From Hysterangium stoloniferum (taxonomy: Eukaryota; Basidiomycota; Agaricomycetes; Hysterangiales; Hysterangiaceae): a DNA stretch of 64,000 nucleotides. The position numbers were made by a program, and so were the translations under genes. Below the pieces are notes generated by a model. That model was not told the DNA's origin, ran no database searches, and saw nothing but the letters and a program-made list of their open reading frames with translations. This document shows positions 11,161 through 23,989 of the stretch, one piece after another (position 1 is the stretch's first letter; every line of letters begins with the position of its first letter). The DNA lies in contig WHVD01000007.1 in NCBI GenBank assembly GCA_015178975.1, positions 620,001 through 684,000 on the forward strand, given 5' to 3'.

Positions 11161-11790
11161 TTTATTCCGGAAGGGAATGCTGCGCTTTTTAGGTGAAGTT
11201 AGCCCGAGAGTCGACTTCCAGGCTTAGTATTGTGGCCGTGCTCCTACAGGATACACACTGTTCCATTCTTTCCTTTTAACCAACTTGAGGGCCCACTAAT
11301 CCTTCTTGTATAATACAGGCAGGATATTCTCACGTCACTTTACCATTTTGACACTTATTCCTTGGACTCCATCAGATCATTTTAAAGGCCGCTAATTTTG
11401 TTCCAGGTTCTGTGCCCCATGATAGGCAATCCGCGAATTGAAACATATTTTGAAGATTAAATGAATCTGACCGAGTCGGCATGCATTAGTGAATGTTTGG
11501 TACGGGTGTCTTTTGCTACTCTTCTATCACTTGCTTCATCTATCCCAGCTACATGATATGCTTCTTGTGATCTCTCAGTGGTAGTCTATTTGAAGTGATT
11601 CTCGTTGATAAATAAGACGTGATTCTAACTACTAGCGCCCACCAGTATGCAAAATGGTGTCTAGCATCAACGAGAAGCTGCCAAGCACACACAGGCGGTA
11701 CAAAGTCACCATATGCGGTCTTGAATGGGCTCAAACTATGTAGCATTACATAAATTAGATATATTGCCAAAAGGCGAGTTAAGTAAAACG
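11161..11790. other. X/Y flanking DNA joined at an inversion breakpoint
   Basis: The segment 11161-11330 resembles the DNA upstream of X start codons (compare 13790-13960). The segment 11400-11790 resembles the tail-to-tail spacer between Y and the 3' end of X (compare 45050-45420). Apart from their junction there is nothing that looks coding. Confidence 0.55.
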
Positions 11791-13766
11791 CCATGGTACT
11801 ATCCCTCCTCCTGGTTCGGATTGTGTATTGGTGTTATCCAAGAGAAATTGGGCTGGCGTAATGGATGAAACAAGAGCATCGGCACGCCAATCATGGTCCT
11901 CCAACACTGATCTGCAGTTTGAATTAAATGTTACGCACACACCAGTGAAAGGTGTGGCGATGACACAAAGGAAGGAATGGGCCGCGACAGTTACGCGTTC
12001 AAGGCAGCGACCGAGGTATTGATCGTTGATTGAACCCCGCATTGCGTCACAATGTGGAAGAAGACGAGAGATAGAATGGGGATGATATTGAGGCTGCGCA
12101 CTATGGTACACGCGGATTCGATGTCGGAAGGTCCAGCTATCAGGTTCAGGGTGATTTTGATTATGCTCTCGTTTGACAAGAGGAACGCTGAATTTGGACT
12201 CGTGTGTCTCAGAATCAGACTGATCGGATATATTCATGGGTGGATATGAGATGATGCTGGAAGGTAAGGCATTGACAACATACCTTAGGAGGGGTTGATT
12301 GAGCGAGAAACCACATTCAGCTGATGGATATGATTCGTGAGAAGCGTGCTGTCGTGGAAGAATGTTTCTAGGGGCCTGGTATTACGCGACAGTGAATTTA
12401 ACGTGCTGCCATCGATATAGTGTCACGGACGCTATAAGGAGGTTTGCGTCGTCCACTATAATCTTCAATACATCTCGAGCAATATCTGGAAACCGGGCAG
12501 CTTCGTGCATGCAACACACCAGAAGATGTACAGGAGATCCAAACAATGAACGTCGATGTGAGTAATTTTGTCTGTTGTGGTTTTGGTAGGCCAGATGAAA
12601 TGATGTGATGTCGCGACGTACGGTTGTATCCAGAATTCAATGCAACCGCTAGCCGCAGTTAGTTCCTCTACAGACAGTTGACGCACGTTGCAGGTTTGTT
12701 CCACGATATACCCAAGCTCGGCGAGGAGGTCGGTACCTGGATGGCATGGGCATGATAAATATCCGGCGATTAGTAGAATGAATGCCGACGCAACCTCATT
12801 CAGGTTGGTGTGTAGCGGTGATTTGATGACCGCATTGTAAAGCGAAGACGTAATTGCAGTTGATGTCCGATCTCGATCGTGCCATCGAGCGCCGGGAGAC
12901 GAGGAGAAGGCCAAAGCCAATTCTGTCCGTCCTTCGTTCCTCCGCTCTAAAGCATTTAAATTCCAGAACATCTCTAAGACAACTGACGCCTGTTGTCGAA
13001 TTCGAAGCGGGCAAGTGGGTCTATAATGGTAAGTATTTTGAGTGTACTCAATGATTGGTGCTGAAGTATCCCCACCTCATCAAGTCAATGGTCTTTTGAA
13101 TTAATATTCCGATTCTTCGCAGAGTGAGATGCTTTCTCATTAACTTGTTGAAGGCCCTATCGTCTCCATACGCCATTCGCTGGTATATCATCAACTTTGC
13201 CATCAATGCAGCTGTCTTTGCGTTGTAAAGAACATTCCTCCCAACCCTTTCCAAACCGACTCCACAGTAATAACCGGGGTTAATTTCAACACTTTAAGAT
13301 GAACTATTCGGCGATGAGACGAGTCCCCATTCAATGTCATGCCTACGATATGGACTGAGTTTGGATGTGGCGTTGGTGGATCTCCCTCGTATCTTAATAG
13401 TATTCGGTGGGTCATGGCAATTTATCTTTCCTTGGCACTGAAAAAATCCGCTCTGTGAACAGTCTCCACCAAAAGGATGTTTCGTTTGCGCACCCATTCC
13501 TCCACACCACCTTCCACGTCTTCTTCCGACAGTGCTATGTGCTGGTCGTCGTCATATGCTCGGCAACGTAAACAGGACCCATGTTCGAGACAGCTACATC
13601 GCCCTCGAAGCTTCATCAGAGGTCTTTCCCTCATTCCAGTTTCATCGATCCCCTGTCGTTCCATCCTCAATACAGCCGGGGAAACCAAGGGTTTTAGCCA
13701 GTCAACCTCTTGGAGGAGGGAGAGGGCATCCTGCTCACTCGGAGCTATCTCGTTGGACGTTGACAT
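11790..13766 (-). pseudogene. Family X copy 2, all five exons, few lesions
   Basis: Exon 1 is 13494-13766 (91 codons, Met near MSTSNEIAPS, containing LLQEVDWLKPLVSP). A 56-nt intron has GTGCGC and TTTCAG. Exon 2 is 13076-13437 and contains NATSKLSP and RVGRNVLYNAKTA. A 55-nt intron ends ATTATAG. Exon 3 starts at 13020 and includes SPGARW and RQLSVEELTA, ending near a GTACGT at 12616-12621. Exon 4 is about 12290-12540. Exon 5 is about 11790-12210 and contains VIATPFTGVCVT and NTNTQSEPGGGIV. A stop lies in exon 2 (SSS, then TAA), single-base frame changes lie in exons 4 and 5, and the intron 3 acceptor is lost. No known domain; function unknown. The same exon plan in other copies shows that this was a real spliced gene. 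Confidence 0.65.
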
Positions 13767-15290
13767 TGGTGGGTAGCAGTCGTACTCGTTCCGGGATGGA
13801 ATGCTGCGCCTTTAAGCTGAAGTTAGCCTGAGAATCGATTTCGAAGCATAGCATTGTGGCCGTGCTCCTCAGGATACACAGCGTTCAATCCTTTCCTTGC
13901 AAACAACTTGAGGTCCCACTTATCCTTCTTGAATAATAAAGCCAGGATATTTTCAAGTTACCTTACCCTATTTACACATATTCCTTCCATTTCAGCAGAT
14001 GATCTCCCGCAGACAACACACATGGCAGGTAAAAATAAATTGACAGGCCGTCACCGCGCAATATGCTACCTTCCGAGTTCTTCATTGCTAGATTTCAGGG
14101 TAATCCAGCTCTCCCGTCAGAAGTGACTTCTCCAGGATAGAATATGACAGTGCAGTGGAAGCTATCCATGGCAGTGCTTATTAGGTACAGCCCCAGGCGC
14201 TTTCGACTCCGGCTAGCGCTTCGTGTTCAATTCTTTCATACTTGCAAGCAATCCATTCCAACAATTCATTACTGGTGCTAATGGGCGTAAAACCTTAATA
14301 GCCTTCTTTGTGCCGTCCGGTTTTTATCAAAACAAATTGTGCGTGCAATCATTAGTCAATGACTATTAATTACACGCTAGTCTTATTGTTACCCTGACCT
14401 TCTCAGTAACCTAATTCGCCCCAGGCTCACCTTATTTATTAAACAATTGTCAATCAGACTCGACAATGTCAAGGTAGATGAAACATTGTGAGCCACCATA
14501 GCTTGACCTCTTGGAGAGCTCTTCGGGTGTGTAAAGATTCACCATATTCTATATGCCTTTACGTGCCCTTTTCCTGCCAACTTGTCCGCCCCTTCGAAGC
14601 CGATCGCTCCATTGTCCCTGGTGACTTCACAAAGGCTGTTGTAGCAATCTTTATTCCCTCACACTGTAGTGATTTGCTATCGTATCCGGGGGTATTATGC
14701 CAGTTGACCCATTTACATTCACTTGTTTTCATGATTCTTGTGTTCGGACCAAATTAGTGCTGTGAGTCTATATCAACTTCTAAGCTCACATCCGTTGTTC
14801 CACCGTTGCTCGAACCATATTTGGCCCGCCTTGAAAACTTTATACTTGATGGAGGGCCTGAAGCATGATCGATATTTTCTCAGCATTTCCATCTCAAAGT
14901 TATGTCATGCTCTCCGCAGCAGCATTTCGATTTCACTATCCCTACACGCTCTGTACACGCAATGATTAATGCTTGATCTGTGCGTTCGTTTCGGCCATCA
15001 TCTCTTCTCCTCACTATTGACTTTATTTCTCCAAAGGCTAGTGTTGTTCCAGGAGGCTAACCCCCCTTCGAACGTTCTTATGGCTCACATCAGGATTGAA
15101 CCACCTTGAATTGCATTCATGCTGCAGTATACTTTCTTGTCTCATTTTAACATTCAGGACCGCTCACCTTTTTCAGAAAAGGTGGTAATTGTACTTCATG
15201 TAACATACTCCAACTGAGATGAAAGGAGATATCCACTCGGTTTGCACTGAGCGCCATTCTTGTTTATCAACACGTTTTTGCCATGCATAG
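13767..15290. other. Intergenic DNA upstream of X copy 2
   Basis: The segment 13770-14240 resembles the upstream DNA of other X copies, including the CATTGTGGCCGTGCTC block. Beyond it, up to 15290, short stretches resemble 19860-19960 but no coding sequence is convincing. The reading frames present are short and not repeated elsewhere. Confidence 0.45.
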
Positions 15291-15839
15291 TCCAGCTATT
15301 GGAAAGAACTCTTGAATATTGTCGGGTTCACAAATATATACAACGTGTGCATAGCATCAACAAGAAGCTGCCAACCACACACGTGCGGTAAAAAGTGACT
15401 ATATGCGCTCTTTAATTCGCTCAAACTATGTAGCTTTACACAAATTAGAAATATTTCCAAAAGGGGAGCTAAGTAAAGAGTAATAGTATTATTCTCCCTC
15501 CTGATGCGCAGATCGTCGACGGCAGTGGGCATATGGCAGCTACAAATAGTTTGATGAGCCTTCGCCACATAATGTGGCAACTTCCGACTTCTTGAGCGCT
15601 AGATTTTGGGAATTCAGCTTTTACATGAGTTGAGAGGTGACATCTCGATTGATAGAATATGTGGATGCTATCCATGACAGTGCTTCTTAGGTACAGCCTC
15701 GGGTGCTGTCCACTACGGCTATATCCAACGGGAACATCCACTTCGTATTCAATCCTTTCGGAATTCCAATTTCAATAATTCTTTGCTGAGGCTAAATTGG
15801 CGTAAATAGTTAATATGCCTAATTACACGGTCCATCTGA
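15291..15839 (-). pseudogene. X copy with its whole coding region deleted
   Basis: The segment 15330-15510 matches the DNA just beyond the X stop codon and the last X codons (ILLLFT). At about 15515 it passes straight into the block that lies upstream of X start codons (GGCAGTGGGCATATGGCAG and onward, compare 22435). Five exons are therefore missing between the flanks, presumably by deletion. It continues into Y copy 2. Confidence 0.55.
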
Positions 15840-16210
15840 GTGAAGTCAGCTAACAAGAGTAAGCCCGTAGGGAAAGCATCAGGCGCCGAGCGGCGAAGTT
15901 TGGAAATAGAAGTCTACGGCACGAGATATGATTCCACAAAGCCAGCACCTAGAGCGACCGTGGTAGAAAAAACTTCATGCTATGAACCGTACGCCTCCTG
16001 TAATGATAACTTGGATAGTAATCACTTGACACCGACATGATTAGGCCTGAGACCTTTAGAGAGAAAATGACGATAACTTTGAATCGCGAGGAATCATGAA
16101 ATGGTCGGTGAGAGATGCCAAAAGGTACTCGGACGCCAAGGAACGTATTCTCCCGGATAATGGCGACAACATGTCTCACTCTGATCCTTGTTTGCGGTAC
16201 TCGGAACACG
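15840..16210 (+). pseudogene. Family Y copy 2, 5' part
   Basis: It matches 22690-22995, including AGATATGATxCCACAAA near the start and a region translating to RTPRNVFSRIMATTCLTL. It breaks off at 16205 within the GGTACTCGGAACACGAA stretch, where it joins the end of X exon 2 in the opposite orientation. Confidence 0.5.
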
Positions 16211-16225
16211 AATCCCGGCAGATGC

Positions 16226-16891
16226 TCATCCCTACCTCATCAAATCAATGATCTCTTGAATTACTATTCACAGTATTGGCACCGTGAGATTGTAGAAATT
16301 TGTCAATGACGTTCTGGCCTTCCCATGGTCCACGCGTCATTCGCTCGTATATCATCAACTTGGTCATCAGGGAAAAACCGACTCCACAGTAATACCCGGG
16401 GAAAATTTCCACACTTGGCGACGAGCTATCCGGCGACGAGACAACGCCCCAGTCTTTGTCATACTGATGACATGGACTGACTTTGGATGTGGCGTTGGTG
16501 GATCTCCCTCGTATCTTAATATTATTAGGTGGGTCATCGCCAGTTCTCTCTCCTTGAGTCTGACAAAATCCGGTCTGTACACAGGATAAAGAAAAATATT
16601 TTCTCTTACGCACCCATTCCTCGACCCAACCTTCCACTCTTCTTCAGACGGTGGTATGTGCTAGTCATCGGGTGCTGGGTAACATAAACCGTTCTCGCGA
16701 TGGAGACAGCTACAGCGTTCTCGAATCTTAATCAGAAATCTTTCCCTCATTTCGGTCTCATTTATCTCCTGGCGTTCCAAACTCAATATAGCCGGTGAAA
16801 CCAAGGGTTGTAGCCACTCAACCTCTTGCAGGAGGCGTTCAGCCCGTCCGATATCGTGGCTGCTCAGAGTCGTCGCATTTGAAGTTGACAT
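16226..16891 (-). pseudogene. Family X copy 3 (exons 1-2 only)
   Basis: Exon 1 begins at Met 16891 (MSTSNATTLSSHD) and loses frame after ENGLCYPAPDD through a small deletion. The 5' splice site GTGCGTAAG and acceptor TTTTGTCAG near 16560 fit the family intron 1. Exon 2 reads TQGERTGDDPPNNIKIRG to SPGYYCGVG-like sequence, then has an internal deletion. Exons 3-5 are replaced by Y copy 2. Confidence 0.6.
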
Positions 16892-18083
16892 TGGTTGGTA
16901 ACAGATTGTTGTGAAACCGAAGAGGACGCTGCGTTTTTAAGGTGCAGGCATGAGGGGAATTATTTTCCAGGTATAGCATTGTGGCGGTGCTTTATACAGG
17001 ATACCCAGCGTTTCATCCCTTCCTCTGAAATCACTTGAGGGCCCGTTCGTCCTTTTCCAATAATACAGCCAGGATACTCTCAAGTTACTTTACCATTTTC
17101 GTTTGGCGCTATTCCTTAACTTCATCAGATCGCATACTGCAGACGCCACATGTGAACGCTGGGAATATATTGACAAGCTCTCACCGCATGACGTGGTAAC
17201 TTCTCAGTTCGTGAGCGCTATATTTCATATCAATCCAGCCTTTCTTTCAGTTAATAAGTGACATCTCCATGCATGGAATATGGAAATGCAGTAAATGCTA
17301 TCCAAGGCATGTACAGCCTTAGGCACTTCTGACTCCGGCTATATCCAACAGAAATATGCGCTCCCTGTTCAATTCTTTCAGAATTCCAATGATCAATCCA
17401 CTTGAATAATTCCTTAGTCATGTTTATTGGGGTCAAACCTGAATATTCTAAGTTGCGGCCAGTCTATCAGTGTTTTCACCAACAAATTATGTGTAATATA
17501 TATTCAATCATTATTGCTTAGACTTTCCCGTTGAGTGAACCTATGCTCCCCGGGCTCATGTCATTTATAATGGACCTCCCTCTTCGACGCAAAAATGTCA
17601 AAGCAGATCAAGTATTTTGAGCCACTGTAGCTGGGCCTCGTGCAGATGGAGCTCCCCGGGTTTGTAATCCGAACTAACCGACACGCTGCTTGCCTTGAGA
17701 CCTCCGAGTGGTATTCTACTTTAAGTGATTCTCATTGAAAAATCAGATATAATTCTAATCACGACTAAGCCCCGCCCATATATGTGTACTCTATATTCAA
17801 TCATTACTGCTTAGACCCGTGGGTTCATTATTCCCCTGTCCCGTTGAACTGACACGCTACTTGCTTTGAGACCTCTGAGTGGTATTCTATTTGAAGGGAT
17901 TCTAATTCGTAAATCGGAAATAATTCTAATCACGACTATGGCCCACCCATATATGCGACGTCTCTATCCCATCAAAGAGAAGCTGTCAAGAACACAAAGG
18001 CGGTAAAAAATGAGTATCTGCGCTCTTGGATTCGCTCAAACTATATAGCCTTACATAAATTAGAAATATTCCCAAAAGGCAAT
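16892..18083. other. X upstream DNA and duplicated 3' spacer
   Basis: The segment 16892-17450 is X-upstream DNA like that at 22184-22690. The tail-to-tail spacer block containing GAGTGGTATTCTA and AATTCTAATCACGACTA occurs twice in direct order, near 17700-17790 and 17870-17960. I see no gene. Confidence 0.5.
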
Positions 18084-19800
18084 TTAAGTAAAGAGTAATA
18101 GCACCGTCCTTCCTTCTGGTTCGGATAATGGATCGGTGTTATCCAAGAGAAATTGAGATATATCGTGTAAAATGGGTAGAGCAAGCGCATCGGTAGGCCA
18201 ACCATGATCCTCTAACACAGATGTGCAGTTCAAATTAGAGGTTACCGACACGCCGGTAAAAGGTGTGGCGATGACGGAAAGGAGGGAATGACCCATGAGG
18301 CGCAATTTCTCAAGGTGGGATTGATCGTTGATTGAGCCACGCATTGTGTCACAATGTGGGAGAAGACGATCGACAGTGGCGATTATATCTAGGTTGCGCA
18401 CTGTGGTACACGCGGATTCGATGTCGGAAGATCCAGCTATCAGCTTCAGAGTCACGTCAATCAGGTCTTTGCCTGAACACAGGAGCCAATAATTTGGACC
18501 CTTGTGTGCCAGAATAAGACTGGTAGGATATGTTCATGGGCAGATATTAGGTGATGTTGGAAGGTAGAAAATTGGCGGTTCAATGAGCGAATAAATCACA
18601 TTAAACTGGTTGATATAATCCATGCGAAGGCTGCTGTCGTCGAAGAAGGTTTGCAGGGACCAGATATCACTCTGCAGTGACCACGATATCTCCTCATCGA
18701 TATGAAAAGTCAAGGACGCTATATGGAGGTTGGTGTCGTCCACTAGAACCTTCAATACAATCTCCAGCAATATATCGAAACCAGGGATCTTGGTTCATGC
18801 AACACACGAGAAGCTCTACAGCAGATTCATGCAATAAATGTTGGCATTGGGAATTTTGTCTGTTATGGTTTTGGTGGGCAGGATAAAATGATGTGATGTC
18901 GGGACGCACGGTTGTACCCAGAATTCAATGCAACCTCTGATTGCAGTGAGCTCCTCTACAGACAGTTGACGCACGTGGGAGATATCTTGCACGATATACA
19001 CAAGGTCGTCATAGAGGAGGGGATATTGATGGCATGACAAATATCGTGCGATTTGTAGAATAAACGTCGACGCAACCTCATTCAGGTTGTTATGTAGCGG
19101 TGATTTCATTACAGTGTTATAAAGCAATGACGTAATTGCAGTCAAAGACCGATCTGTATCTTCCCATCGAGCGCCGGGACACCAGTAGAAGGCCGAAGCC
19201 AAATATTTCATAATCATGGCACTGTTACCGTGCTTCCGCCATATATCATCTGAAATCCTGACCCCCCTAAGACCACTGACGCCTGTTGTCGAATTCGGTG
19301 TGGGTATATGGGTCTATACACATTGAGTAAGTTGGTCCTGTGTTTTTAATGATTGATGCCATTGTATCCTACCTCAATAAATTAATGGTCTCCTGAATTA
19401 CTATTCCGAGTCTTGGCAGAGTGAGATGCTTGTGTAGGAACTTGTTAAAGGGCGTGTCGTCTCCATGAACCATTCGCTTGTATACCATTAACTTTGCCAT
19501 CCGTGCAGCTGTCTTTGCGTTGTAAAGTACATTCCTCCCAACCCTTTCCAAACCGACTCTACAATAATACCACGGCTCGATTTCAATACTTGAAGATGGA
19601 GATGAGCTCTCATCCAGTGAGACCACTCGTCATGACTGTAGTATGGACTGAGGATGGATGTGGGTTCCGTGGGTCTACGTTGCATTTGAATAATAGTCGG
19701 TGGATCATGACAATTTGTCTCTCCTAAGAACTGAATGCGTTTAGTTTGTCAACAGTGTACATAAAAGGTTGCGCACCCATTCCTCAACCCAAACATCTGC
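18084..19800 (-). pseudogene. Family X copy 4 (exons 2-5 well kept, exon 1 truncated)
   Basis: Exon 5 (about 18084-18517) is fully open and ends in TVLLLFT; it includes LKLIAGSSDIESACTTVRN. Intron 4 has the family boundaries GTATGT-like..CCTACCAG. Exon 4 (about 18534-18830) reads LKVLVDDTNLHIASL. Exon 3 holds YLASAFYWCPGARW and YIVQDISHVRQLSVEE. Exon 2 (19369-19735) holds RVGRNVLYNAKTAARMAKLM. The 5' end of exon 1 is missing: sequence homology stops near 19800 at unrelated DNA. Without a start it is probably not expressed as a normal protein. Confidence 0.6.
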
Positions 19801-20290
19801 GGTGCCACTTTGCCTAGAGCCACGATATGGGCTAACTAGCCAACAGAAAACTTCATAGCAGGGTCATGGTTGAACCGACTTGAATTCAATTTTGCTCCAG
19901 GACACTTTATGTTGTCACTTCTACATGCAGGACCACCCACAGTTGCTACCCAGAACAAAGTTCCACTCATATCCGGAACATACGACGTCTCACAGTAGAA
20001 GGCCAGGAAAGGTGGTTGACATGGCTCCAACCGATGAAAGATGTGGGTGTTGATTTCTTGACCTCTCATCCGGCACCTGTTCACTTGTTCCGTGGATTCA
20101 ACTATCATTAATTTCGTCATACTGACTTCATATAAAGCAAAGGCACGATGGGCGGCCCGAGCGTATCCTCTCGACTTGTACGGAGCGCCACTCCTGTGCG
20201 TGCATACATGCGTGCCATGCATGGTCGGGATATCAGTGAGAACCCTTTGATATTGTATGCTCTGATCGAGAATTTGACGATGCACAATAT
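19801..20290. other. Unassigned segment with a 197-codon minus-strand ORF
   Basis: A frame at 19836-20429 (minus) is open for 197 codons. It overlaps Y copy 3 antisense at its start, and I recognise no motif. The DNA near 19865-19950 is weakly similar to 15090-15180. It may be chance or part of an unrecognised repeat. Confidence 0.25.
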
Positions 20291-20990
20291 TTCTTTGAGT
20301 CGGCATGCTCCAGGCTGTTCCAGAGGCTATACCATGTGCATGTGCAGCCGCGCATTCTAGATTATGGGGACTTCCATCCGTGAGCAGCCCGGATCGAATA
20401 CCACTTAACTCATACTTCGTCTTCTTCAAGTCCCTAATGCTTCTTCTTCTTCATTGTCCTCCCTCAAGCCGCAGCCACAGAATATCGGTCATATACAGGT
20501 GTGTCACCCGGTAAGCTTTTTTATGCCTAATGTGGACCCGTTTGCTATCAAGTGGTCAGGGATTCCGGCTTCCTCGCACTTCTCTTGCATCGCTAGCATC
20601 AGGTATGCATTATATCGGTCTCAAATGTGCTTTTGGGTGCTCATGTGACCTTCTTGCAATATTAGCGATGGTAATTTTCCTGAAGTCGAATCCCATGGGA
20701 GTGGGGCGCTCCCGCATCGGGTCAAGGTTTTGAATAGAGCGAAATACCGAATGGAATGCGCCCAACGCCGTCGCTGTTCGTTTTCGAGGCCCCTTCATTT
20801 ATTCCAGACTTTGTGTGAATGATAGCAAATCCGAAGATTGAACATAGATTTGGAATATCAGGTGAATCTGCCCGAGATAACCTTCCGCATGGATTAGTAA
20901 ATTGCCGGTGTTTTTTGCTGCTCTTCAATGGCTTGCTTCATGCTATCCCAACTAACTGGCACCCTTCTTTCTTTGAAAACTCAGAATGGT
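20290..20990 (+). pseudogene. Family Y copy 3, 3' half
   Basis: It contains the Y blocks CTCCAGGCTGTTCCAGA, then the exon ending TATACAGGTGTGTCACCCGG at a GTAAGC donor (near 20510), then the region matching 44800-45070. The frame is interrupted. It is followed by the tail-to-tail spacer and X copy 5. Confidence 0.5.
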
Positions 20991-21164
20991 ATTCTAGCCA
21001 CGACTACAACCTGCCAATATATGTAACATGTGCATAGCATCAACGAGAAGCTGCCAAGAACACAAAGGAGGTAAGAAGTGCCTATATGCGCTCATTAATT
21101 CGCTTAAACTATGTACCTTTAGTTAATTAAAGAGTAATATAATAGTACCATTCTTCCTCTTGGT

Positions 21165-22183
21165 TCACCTAATTGCGTCAATGGTCTCCTGAATTACTAT
21201 TCCGAGTTTAGGCAGAGTGACACGCTTGCGTATGAACTTATTGAAGGCCCTGTCGTCTCCATATGCCATTCGCTTGAATATCATCAACTTTTCCATCAGT
21301 GAAACTTTCCTTGTGTTGAAAAGCACATTCATCCCAACCCTTTCCAAGCCAAATCCACAGTAATAGCCGGGGCCAATTTCAACATTTGGAGATGTCGATG
21401 AGCCCCCATACAATGAGTCCACTTCCCAGTCCACGTGATGACTATAATATGGATTGAGGCTGGATGCGCCCTTGGGTGATCTACATCGCGTTTTAATAAT
21501 AGTCGGTAGATCATGACAATTTGTCTCTCCTAGGCACTGAAAGCGTCCAGTTTATGAACAGTGTACATGAAAGGCTATTTCATTTTGCGCACCCATTGCT
21601 CAACCCAAACTTTGTTAGAATATGAGTATATACAATTAGCTATGACCTCATATCTCGTGTTGCAACTGTATAGATTCAACTGGTTAACATCATGTGATAG
21701 TTATTATTAGATAGTTCCTGAGCAGATAGTCTTACAGATCAGTGCACAGACCATCTAGTACAGTATATAGTTAGTCCAGTTGAGGGGTAGAAACCTCAAC
21801 TGGAAGCCCAGCTATATCACCGGTTTATATTCTACACCGCTCTATCTAAGTTACTTAGTACCTAGATAGAGAGTCTCAAACTGTGATTCCCCGGCTTGCA
21901 GTTTATCCTAATAAACTTCCACCTCTTCTGCAGACAATGGGATATGCTGGTCGTCCTCGGGAACTCGATAATACAAACAATGCCCATGTTCTATACAGGT
22001 CCATCGTTCTCGCAGCTTCACACGGAATCTTTCCCTCATTCCCGCGTCAATTATCTCCTCCCGTTCTTCTGGTCGCAATGCAGCTGACGAAACCAAGGGT
22101 TGTAGCCACTCAACCTCCTGTAGGAGGGTTTCAGCCGGTATGATATCGTCTCTGCTCAGAGTCGTCACTTTTGAAGTTGACAT
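21165..22183 (-). pseudogene. Family X copy 5 (exons 1-2, exons 3-5 deleted)
   Basis: Exon 1 starts at Met 22183 (MSTSKVTTLSRDD) and is open through VPEDDQHIPLSAEEVEV, where solo LTR E is inserted. It resumes at WVEQW and the GTGCGC donor. Exon 2 (21165-21533) is open and contains VEIGPGYYCGFG and LGIVIQETIDAIR. Directly after exon 2 the DNA jumps to the X 3' flank (near 21150), so exons 3-5 are lost. Confidence 0.6.
21613..21913. mobile_element. Solo LTR (family E), 301 bp, in X copy 5 exon 1
   Basis: It begins TGTTAG, ends CTAATA, and is flanked by AACTT on both sides (21608-21612, 21914-21918). X copies 8 and 12 have the empty site. No coding sequence. Confidence 0.8.
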
Positions 22184-22700
22184 TGGTGTGTAACATGTTG
22201 TGGTGATACCAGAAGGGGATGCTGCGCTTTTAAGGTGCGGTTAGCAGTTGAATTAATGTCCAGCTATAGCATTGTGGCGGTGATGTATATAGGATACCCA
22301 GCGTTTCATCCCTTCCTTTTACACACCTTGAAGCCCTTGACCACCTTCGTTCAGTCGACCTCCAGGATACTCTCAAGTTAAATCACTATGGTATACATTA
22401 ATTCCTTACTCTTCAACACATCGTCTAGGGCAGAGCACACATGGCGGATACGAATAGTATGATGAGCCTTCACCGCATAATGTGCCAACTTCCCACTTCT
22501 TGAGCGCTAGAGTTTTGGGCAATTCAGCTTTTCCGTTAGTTGAGAAGTGACATCTCGATTGATTGAATATGGAAATGCAGTGGATGCTATCCACGACAGT
22601 GCTTCTCAGGTACAACCTCCGGCGTTTTCCACTCGGGCTATGTCTAACAGACATATGGGCTTCGTGTTCGATTCTTTCAGAATTCCAACTGCGGCATGAG
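22184..22700. promoter_or_regulatory. Head-to-head spacer between X and Y
   Basis: Here X copy 5 reads leftwards and Y copy 4 reads rightwards, leaving a spacer of about 0.5 kb. The same spacer, with blocks such as CATTGTGGCGGTG, GAGCGCTAGAGTTTTGGG and TTGAGAAGTGACATCTCGATT, recurs upstream of X copies 3, 8, 10 and 12. That supports a shared divergent promoter (inference). No TATA box stands out. Confidence 0.45.
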
Positions 22701-23850
22701 ATATGATGCCACAAAACCAGCACCCAGAGCGACAGTCTTAGAAAAACTTCACGCTATGAACCTTATGCCTCCCGTAATGATAACTTGAGAATGGTCACTT
22801 GAATCCGACCTGATGAGGCCTAAAACCTTTAGAGAGATGATGCCGAGAACTCTTAATCGCCAAGATTCGTGCAATGGTCGGTGAGAGATGGCAAAAGCAG
22901 TTCGGACGCCGAGGAACGTATTCTCCCGGAAAACGGCGACAACATATCTCACTCTGGTCCTTGTTTGCGGTACTCGGAACACGAACGCCGGCAGGGTCTC
23001 AAAAATTTTCCGTTTAAATAAAGTGTTTAAAGAAAATCAATGAGTTGGTCAAATTGAAAACTCACGAGTAAAGGGGTTTTAAGCGCTGTGAGGAAGTCCG
23101 GCTATCTGGGATGCTCCAAGGTGTTCCAGTCCCGGGGCATTCTAGATTGCCGGGACCTCCCTGCTTGAACCGTCCGGATCGAATCCCAGTTTACAGATGC
23201 TTCGTCTTCTTCGAAATATCCCGTGTCCGTGGTGCTTCTTTCGCTTCATTTCCGTCCCCCACGAAATTTCGGACAACCAAACAACTACACTTGTGATCAA
23301 AGATATTGAAGCCGCGCTCAAAGGATATTGGACATATAACGGTGTGTCACCCGGCAGGCTTTGTTATATCTGATGAAGAACCGTTTTCGACCTGTGCTCA
23401 TGGCATCTAGATTTATCGCACTTCTCCTGTATCCCGGGCATTAGTTATACATTACACCGGTCTCAAAGTGACTCGCGGTGCTCGTTTGACCTTCTCTGCA
23501 ATATTTACGACTATCGTTTGTTCCAAGTTGGATCCCATGGGGACGAGGCGCTCCCACGTCGGGTCCAGGTTTCCAATGGAGAGAAATACTTTATGGAATC
23601 CGCCTAACACGGTCCCTGTTTGGTCTAAAGACCCGAGTTTTGTGCCTCGTGATAGCCGATCCGGAGATTGAATATGGCCTTTGAAGGTTAGATGAGTCTG
23701 ACCGAGATACACGTGGCCATGGATTAGTGAGTGATTGTTGTGGGTGTTCTTTGGTTCCCTTCAATGGCCTTATTCTATGTGGACTCGTTGTCTTTCATAA
23801 ATCCTGGGCGATTCTAGCCACGGCCAAGCCTCGCGAATATTATTTTACAT
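22700..23850 (+). pseudogene. Family Y copy 4, most complete arrangement
   Basis: Y runs from the conserved ATGATGCCACAAAACCAG block through the region of TPRNVFSRKTATT, a block with PGPPCLNRPDRIP, and the exon near 23281-23340 (VIKDIEAA-type codons) to the 3' block at 23450-23700. It is out of frame in several places. The inverted copy at 28480-29560 matches it closely. No domain recognised. Confidence 0.5.
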
Positions 23851-23989
23851 GTGTTTGGAATGAACGAGAAGCTACGAAAAACCTGACGATGCTAAAAAAG
23901 TGAATGTATGCGCTATCAACTACCCACACTATGTAGCGTTATACAACTAGTAAATCCGGTTACAAAAAGATTCGAGTAGGGAGTAAGAG

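Noticed and set aside
22184-22700. Minus-strand frame 22406-22723 as an upstream X exon
   Set aside because: Related frames exist upstream of other copies but are broken at different points and no conserved splice sites link them to exon 1.
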